Assembly: GCA_025449475.1 (NCBI GenBank)
Contig: JANWJM010000079.1
Coordinates: 1 to 5,588 of the forward strand
DNA length: 5,588 bases
Direction of reading: 5' to 3'
Origin: Thermoactinomycetaceae bacterium
GTDB lineage: Bacteria > Bacillota > Bacilli > Thermoactinomycetales > Thermoactinomycetaceae
Part shown: positions 5,260 to 5,588 of the stretch, piece after piece
How positions within the stretch are numbered: the first letter of the stretch is position 1
How the letters are laid out: each line of letters opens with the position of its first letter
Translations under genes and position numbers: made by a program
The notes under the pieces: model-generated
Database searches by the model: none
What the model was told of the DNA's origin: nothing
Seen by the model: only the letters and a program-made list of their open reading frames with translations

Positions 5260-5382
5260 ATGATCACGTATGAATTGGAATGCAAAAAATGCGGTAAGGA
5301 ATTTTCGTCCAATCGACAAGACACTCCGTGCGAATGTGGAAATACCGATCATGAAGTAAAAGAAATCCACAATCCTTGGTAA
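5260..5382 (+). CDS. Zinc-ribbon microprotein, 40 aa
   Basis: A small cytoplasmic protein with CKKCG (C8, C11) and CECG (C24, C26), a CxxC-x12-CxC pattern that fits one zinc-ribbon site with four cysteine ligands. The N-terminal MITYELECKKCGKEF resembles many zinc-ribbon domains with a strand leading into the first knuckle. The C-terminus is acidic to neutral and ends in HNPW. The start is ATG 5260, with GGAAAG (5244-5249) ten bases upstream; no other in-frame start exists nearby. A three-codon frame (ATG 5252, MKT, stop) overlaps the start as ATGA and may couple translation. The gene ends two bases before a strong terminator. Such proteins may bind nucleic acid or a protein partner, but the role here is unknown. 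Confidence 0.78.
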   Translation: MITYELECKKCGKEFSSNRQDTPCECGNTDHEVKEIHNPW

Positions 5383-5384
5383 AG

Positions 5385-5421
5385 AAAAAGACCAAGCCTC
5401 TAAACGGCTTGGTCTTTTTTT
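5385..5421 (+). terminator. Intrinsic terminator of the zinc-ribbon gene
   Basis: A perfect 14-bp stem, AAAAAGACCAAGCC (5385-5398) with GGCTTGGTCTTTTT (5406-5419), has a 7-base loop and a run of seven T (5415-5421). It directly follows the stop codon at 5380-5382. Confidence 0.95.
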
Positions 5422-5588
5422 GTTTCTAGGAGAATGGTCTGACCATGATGCTTACATGTTGTCGTGGCCACCGAGATCTTTTGGCAAAGCCACATGGCGA
5501 TTTCTAATTTGTAATCAATACTCACGACAAAAGACATCCCATCATGCTTAAAAATGGATTTTTTTTCTTACAGGGTGGGAACCTGTTG

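Noticed and set aside
5400..5525. 41-residue frame on the minus strand with a GTG start near the right edge
   Set aside because: Its end runs through the strong terminator hairpin at 5385-5421, the upstream GGGATG is a poor ribosome binding site, and no protein motif is seen.
5570..5586. ACAGG and CCTGT inverted pair at the right edge, considered as a terminator or element end
   Set aside because: A five-base stem with no T tract in the right place, at the window edge, is too weak to call.
1..5588. CRISPR array, tRNA, rRNA or insertion sequence ends
   Set aside because: No regularly spaced repeats, no recognisable tRNA or rRNA segments, and no paired terminal inverted repeats flanking a transposase were found by eye.

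Overview
The window looks like an accessory (mobile or defence-type) region from a low-to-moderate G+C Gram-positive bacterium, probably of the Bacillales side of Bacillota. The signs are strong AGGAGGTGA-type ribosome binding sites, TTG and GTG starts, T-rich intrinsic terminators and a TATAAT-type promoter. I cannot name the genus from sequence alone.

Layout. 1-880 (+): a tyrosine recombinase with all catalytic residues, whose first codons are interrupted or missing. 913-1155 (+): an 80-residue protein of unknown function. 1156-1345: a gene-free stretch with two hairpins that end the + strand unit. 3557-1346 (-): the centrepiece, a long prokaryotic Argonaute (pAgo) with N, PAZ, MID and PIWI regions, a complete 5'-phosphate pocket and a DEDD catalytic tetrad. 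It is split into two reading frames at a run of eight T (8 A on the + strand, 2405-2412). Skipping one T gives one continuous protein of about 736 residues, the usual size for a long pAgo. 3558-3763: a divergent regulatory region with a 14-bp inverted repeat. 3764-4447 (+): a membrane protein with about four transmembrane segments and a long basic cytoplasmic-type tail, followed by a strong terminator.

Right part. 4941-4666 (-): a small XRE-type helix-turn-helix regulator with its own terminator. It is divergent from a consensus-like promoter and a very strong ribosome binding site that drive a 19-residue hydrophobic micropeptide (5059-5118, +). Three copies of a TGTATAA half-site lie between the two and overlap the promoters. 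A GC-rich hairpin and a possible Shine-Dalgarno-sequestering stretch follow the micropeptide. 5260-5382 (+): a 40-residue zinc-ribbon microprotein followed by a strong terminator. In 5422-5588 I see no supportable gene.

How they may work together. Established knowledge: catalytic long pAgos use small 5'-phosphorylated guides to cut invading nucleic acid and protect cells from plasmids and phage. Inference: the recombinase fits carriage on an integrating element. The divergent membrane protein may be co-regulated with the pAgo, but no functional link can be shown here. The feature most worth following up is the frameshifted pAgo, whose junction (TTT TGA G) resembles the +1 recoding site of the release factor 2 gene and sits in a slippage-prone homopolymer.
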